Shown: positions 58,805 to 64,000 of the stretch, one piece after another
Position numbering within the stretch: the first letter of the stretch is position 1
Layout of the letters: each line of letters begins with the position of its first letter
Source: Chionis minor
Taxonomy: Eukaryota; Chordata; Aves; Charadriiformes; Chionididae
Direction of reading: 5' to 3'
Assembly: GCA_013398295.1 (NCBI GenBank)
Contig: VZSF01008852.1
Coordinates: 1 to 64,000, forward strand
Length of the DNA: 64,000 bases
The notes under the pieces: generated by a model
What the model was told of the DNA's origin: nothing
What the model saw: only the letters and a program-made list of their open reading frames with translations
Database searches by the model: none
Made by a program: the position numbers and the translations under genes

Positions 58805-61800
58805 CCCTCCCACAACACAAACAGCGCTTGGGTTACACCGGACGTGGATCAGCGGTGGTGGTGTGAGGCTGCAGGTGGATCCCTCCACTCATCGGGGTCA
58901 GGCACGGAGGGAGCCAGGGACCAGCTCTGGCTCTGGCTCCGTGGGCCGTCATGCAACAGTGTCTGTGGCCATATTTTGGCTGGAAAAACCAGATTTCCAA
59001 CCATTATCAGGGCAGGAAGGAGCTGTAATCATTTCCCCGGCAAGCAGCAGGAGTAAGGGCTAGACATGGTGTGGAGGCAACACTTGACCTGTCCACAGCG
59101 AGGGGGACCAGTGAGGTCCCTCAGCCCCAAGGGCAGAGATCCCTGCTGGCCCCCTGCCCTGGGCTGGGGATGAAGCCAAGGGCAGCGTGGCCAGACCAGC
59201 CCTTGGGTGGTGTCTGGCTGCTCTGCAGCCACGGGGCAGGCCTGGGGCAGCACAGGGTCAGTGGATCCCAGGAACATCCTCAGCTCTCATAGCGCTTCCC
59301 CAGCCCCTCCTCAGTTTTCTGGAGGCCTTGGCTGAGGACTCATCTTGTTTGTACAGACCACATGTGGTACCAGGTTTCCAGCTGCTCCAAAGGGACCCTC
59401 TGGGTCAGCAGCCAAGACCCCCTCCAACACCCCAACCACCAGCCCAAGGGGTAGAGCAAAGGGGGACATGGATGTAGGGGCACTGTGGTACCTGGGATGC
59501 TCCTTCCCTCTCTTTCTGTTAGGTTTTGTTTCCAGAGAAGAGCTTCTGGCTTGCTGAAACCTGAAGACATGTGCTTTGAGATACCCTGCCTAGGGCTGGA
59601 TCCCACCACCCATGCTGGTTCGCACACTGGGGGGAGAAGATGGGTGTTTCCAGGTTCCCTATGTTTATGGGATCCAAAAGCAAATAGAGGAGGAGAACCA
59701 GATAGTCCCAGGGGCTGTGTGTGTGCACACAGGCAGACAGAAAAGATGGGTGCAAGGATGGAGAGCATGTGTGTGCAGGGCTGGGGCGTGCATGAGAGGA
59801 GTGAGGGCTCTTTGTGGGCAGAGGGGGTATGTGGTGCAGGGGATGAGGGGACAGCACTGCAGCCTCCCCAGTGGTACGTGGGGTGGGCACAGGGTCTGCG
59901 GGGGCTGTGGCCGTGGCATGTCCCAGCAGAAAAAGCATCTGTTGGAGAAGAGGAGGAATGGCTTCCTGTGACGCATCACCACATCTCCAAGGTGCTTAAG
60001 GGGTCCAGTGCCTTGGGATGGCAGACCAGAAGGGTCCCTGTGCCCTGCAGGGTCATGGCCTCACCAAAAGGAGTTTGCCCAGTTTGGTGATCAGGTGGCA
60101 AAGGAGAGCCTGAGGAGGGCAGGAGGGGGCTCCTGGGGCTGTGGAAAACATTCTGGTCCACCTGGGGACACTTAACCCACTGGTTCTCAGGCTGGGAAGA
60201 TGACCAGGGGGGACGCAGGCTGTCAAAGAAGCAGGTCCTGTCCCCGGCAGCAGGAGGATGCTTTCATGCCACAAAACCCATCACGGAGGGTTTCTGTTGT
60301 TCCCATCCAGGTCAGGTCTCCTGGGGTCTGACCCAAATGTGACCCATCTTGACCCCAAACCGCCTTTTCCGGGCTTGAGGATAATTATGCCCTGCAGACT
60401 GTTCAGCCTCTCTGCCACACCTTGTAGGCGGGGGCAAAGTCTACTTCTCCCCCCATCCGTGCCCCGTGGCTACGCCGCAGTGCCTGGTGCTGAGCTCCAG
60501 AGCCCCCACCTCCCCAGAGCTCCCCTGGGAAGAGGAGGGGGCTGCACCCTGCCTGACTGCCCTGCTCCCGCGCCCCCAGACACCCCCAGCCCCCGCGCTC
60601 AGCTGTGCTTGCCCTGGGCCCCACAGACCTTGAATAACCTGTTCCCACTCCTCTTGCCTCATGACAAAGCACCTGGCATGCAGTGAGGAGGGTAACCACA
60701 GCAAAATGAGCTCATCGCCACCCCAGGGACAATGTGGGACAATCACAGGGTCATGGGAGCTGCAGCCAAGGGCCCCTTCCCCAGTCTCTGTGGCACATCT
60801 ATGTTAGGTGCCTGTTCCCTCAGGATAAACGTGACTTGCTCTTGCTGTTTGGTGATGGGGGGGCATCAAGCTAGAGACTACTGCAGGCTCTGCATCTGGA
60901 TTCCCAGAGAGCTGGTGTAGATCCAGGGTGAGCATCTGGTCTCCCCACCACCCTGTGCGCCAGCAGTTTAGCCCAGGTGTCTGCATGGTGCCAAGTCGCT
61001 TCTTACTACGCTGCGCCTCATCCTTCCTCACCCCCCAGCTGCAGTCATTTGCTTTGGATGGCCAGTGCGTCTGCCTCATGGCAGACCTGATTGCTGCTCT
61101 CATCCAGGTGAACTCCCACCCTACCCCTGGAACCCACGTGTTCTGCTCACCCAACAGCCCTAGGATGCTTGGTGGCCTTCTCCCAGGCAAACTACGATAA
61201 ATACCAGCCAGGTGGTCTGGTGCGTGAACAAGCCACTTGGGATCATCTTGCTGGGGCAGAGGTGTGCCCACCTGCCTCTCCGCTTGGGCAGTTGTCACTC
61301 CAGCCTGTGGGGCACCTGGGGAGCTGGGACAGCTTCGGTGGCACCACACGGGCAGGGGAGCGCAGTGTTGGCGTGCCAAGCAGGGGCCCCGTGGAATCTT
61401 TCGGTTGCATCTCACAGACAGGAGCAGCCAGAGGATACAGGGACCGCCTTTAGCCCGAAGGAGAGGGACACAGCCCACCCCTCTGCTTTGTTTGCAAGAG
61501 GGTCGAGATGTCTGCAGCCGGTCGGGGAGACCTTGAGCTGTTTGGCTTGTTTGCAAGTGGCTGGGCAAGATACTGGGGACTTGTTGCCTGAGGCTGGAGT
61601 GGCCTGGCCAGATGCTGGAGGCTCTTTGTGACCCTCAGTTAGGTGCTGAGGTGCTGTGGGTGCTGCAGGTCTCTGACCCCAGGCGAGTCTATCCCTGCAG
61701 CTCTGAGCTCAGGTCACCAACAGAACCCTGGGGACCGAAACTAGGAAAGTAAACAGTGTGACATCAGACAGCCCTTGGACGCTGCCCAGCCGTGCCCTCC

Positions 61801-62269
61801 CGATCCCTGCTGAGGACGTGCTGGGTGGATGGGTGCCAGAGCAGGCAGGGTGGCCAGCACTCCCACAGGTACAGGTCTGGCATTGCCACCTCTTGCCAAA
61901 GTACCAGGCATGGGCAAGAGTCTACACACGGTCTGCTTGCACCTTCACCAGGCAGGGCTGGGGGTGGGCTCCTGACTGCTGGGTGTACCCGCTGCCCCCA
62001 AACAGGGAGCACTCACCCTGGATCCTCAGGTGCCCTTGCCTGTTGCTTCCAGACGGCCCGGGGCTGGAGCGGGGCAGGACACACCACAGTGATTCCTTGG
62101 CTCCATCAGCACCCCACGGGGATTTCTGCCCATCTCAAAGCCCTCCCCAGCCCAGGGAGCTGGGACCGAGAGGACAGGCTGGGGAGTGGTTGTCCACAGT
62201 CTGGCCACAGCAGGGCCAGGGGGCGCCTGGGCATCTGCTGTGGGTGGTGGGAAGGGGAGACCAGTGTGA
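58805..62269. other. Gene-free stretch
   Basis: Unique GC-rich sequence. No exon, RNA or repeat family recognised. Confidence 0.5.
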
Positions 62270-62670
62270 CTTGGGTTGCCACCATGCTGGGCGCAGCCTG
62301 TCTGAGGGTGTGTGTGCCGGTGGGTTGGGAGTTGTGTGGGGGCTCGTGTGAGTAACTGCATGTGAGTAACCATGCGTGTGGCTGTTTACATGCCTGAGCC
62401 ATGCAGCGTGTAGCCGTGTGTGTGTGTGTGTCTGTGTATGCCTGCAACTCACGCTGCGCTTGCAACGCGCTGTGCCTATCTGTGTGCAGCCGTGTCTGTA
62501 ACCCTCAAACTGTGCCTGCGTCTGTTGTGTAGCTGCGTTTGTGACTCTTTGCCAGTGTAACACGCTCTGTGTGATCTGTGTGCACCCGTGACTCCATGTC
62601 TGCGAGTGTGTCACTGTGCAACCCACGGTCTGCGCAGTCACGCGTGTGCAGCTGAGTGGGCAACGTGCCA
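62270..62670. repeat. Degenerate TG-rich, CpG-containing low-complexity tract
   Basis: Irregular alternation of TGTG, CCGTG, GCGT and TGCAG words over ~400 bp, with a pure (TG)n core near 62415-62431. Looks like an old expanded and decayed TG repeat. Confidence 0.75.
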
Positions 62671-64000
62671 CGGTGCCGGATATCCCCACCCAGCTGTGAG
62701 TTGCCTCCCGATGTCCCTCTGTGCCAGGGCCAGCACCATGGTGTCCCTGCAGGGCGGCTGCACTGCCCAGGGGCTCCGCTCCTCCTGCCCACTGCGGCGG
62801 GGCGATCCCTGGCAGGGCCCCGGCAGGTTGGGGCAGGAGCGCAGGCGGCGGGTGCCAGCAGCTGCCCCCACCCTTGCTCTACCTGTCAGACAGGTGGGGC
62901 TGGCCGCCTGCCACCGCCTGCCACCGTCACTTCTGGGAAGGGAGGATGCGGGAGGGATGGGTCCCGGCACAAAGGCTGGGGACCTGCACGCAGCTGTGCT
63001 CAAAGGACCCCTGAGGCACGTCCCAGGACCCCCTCCTCCTAGCGCCAGGGCTGGAGCAGCGTCTCCTGCACGTGGGTCCCACCACCTTGTTGTGGTCGGG
63101 AAGGTGAGGGGCTTCCCCTGCATTCCCAGGGGAAATAAGTGCCCATCTGCCGCTACAGACCCTACCCAGACCACCCTGGCCACTGGCAGAAGCTGACTTG
63201 GGGCCAGACAGTTTCCATCCATCCTGGTGGACCTGCTCTCTGCTCTGACCCTGCCTGCTGACAATGCCAGCACCCCAGAAAGGCACCAGTTGAAGCCTGG
63301 TGCCAGACAAGCCAGGTCTTGCTGTGCTCAGTTGGGTACACTGGGAATTTACAGGGAAGAAAACTGGGACACTCAGCAGCTCTGCCATCTCCACATCTGG
63401 AAGCCTGTGTAGATCACTTGATGGGCAACAGCCATGCCATGGCCAATGTATCAGATGCTGCTCATGGACCAGAAAGTGCTTGGTGCCATGAAGGCAGAGG
63501 CTGTCCTTAGTGCAGGTGCAGAGGTTGTCCCGGTGGGGTGCAGCGCTGGGACGTGCAGCACATGGGCCAGGGTGAGCCTGCTCTATGGCCTCATCCCGCA
63601 GGACCTTGCCCCAAAGTCGCCATCCCCCCCAAGCTCAGCAGCACCTCCCTATGGCTCAGGCACTGGGCTTCTTATCAGTTCAGTCTACTGGCTTCCTAAA
63701 ACATGTCTAATGGCAGTGATGGAGTGGGTCTCACAAAGCGTGCTCTGAAACTCAGCTTATTTTAGAAAGGCCTGGAGCAATGAGATCCTCTCATAGGACC
63801 CACCCTTCACCTGAAAGCAGGCTCAGGCCTGGACTTGCTCCCCTGAAGTCCTGAAGGCAAAAACTAGAGGAGTGCCAGCTCTCTGGAGAGCTTGAAAAAT
63901 CACACAGGAGCTACCACCACGTTGCTCCATGGTGACAGCACCTTGGCCGGCTGGATGTGCCCCAGCTGAGACTGGTGTCTGTGGCCTGGACACTGTGGCC
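62671..64000. other. Gene-free stretch to window end
   Basis: No recognisable exon. ELF3 is not reached. Confidence 0.5.

Noticed and set aside
27000..64000. ELF3 exons
   Set aside because: Searched the minus strand for the ETS domain (LWEFIRD, NMTYEKLSRAMRYYY) and the PNT domain. Nothing similar appears.

Overview
The window looks like a draft assembly contig from a bird. It holds several 5'-truncated CR1 LINE copies. Three of them (one on the minus strand ending near 3132 and two on the plus strand ending near 40587 and 46018) have recognisable avian CR1 3' tails, with 'GATTCTATGAT' in the plus copies. Introns are short, GC content is high, and there are two N gaps (18522-18920, 58584-58790). 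Another CR1-bearing sauropsid cannot be excluded. Nothing here is prokaryotic: only two conserved protein-coding genes are readable, both split by GT-AG introns, and nearly all other open frames are GC-driven noise.

Left third (1-19050): ARL8A on the plus strand. The window opens in a CpG-rich stretch that is probably the downstream flank of the ARL8A promoter/exon 1. Exon 1 itself (about 41 residues with the P-loop) lies to the left. Coding exons 2-7 (12141-17212) encode the last 145 residues of this lysosomal Arf-like GTPase. A long 3' UTR, interrupted by an N gap, runs to an AATAAA at 19016. Intron 1 carries two CR1 elements and three copies of a repeat I cannot classify.

Middle (20730-26760): GPR37L1 on the minus strand, complete in two coding exons (498 aa), an orphan prosaposin/endothelin-receptor-like class A GPCR of glia. 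It converges tail to tail with ARL8A. This is the same arrangement as mammalian 1q32.1 (ELF3 - GPR37L1 - ARL8A - PTPN7), and the conserved synteny supports both calls.

Right part (26770-64000): about 37 kb 5' of GPR37L1 with no recognisable conserved gene. ELF3, expected on this side by synteny, is not visible and should lie beyond the right edge. The stretch contains CR1 fragments, minisatellites and a TG-rich tract. It also has scattered signals that may mark unannotated, perhaps noncoding, transcripts. The best is a 244-bp block at 42819-43062 with five CCAAT boxes and a perfect CRE. It is followed by an exon-like segment, an RFX X-box and a poly(A) signal within about 1.1 kb. Other exon-like or long open segments at 34839, 36332, 39249 and 51728 are reported as weak candidates. 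I see no convincing evidence for a novel multi-gene system.
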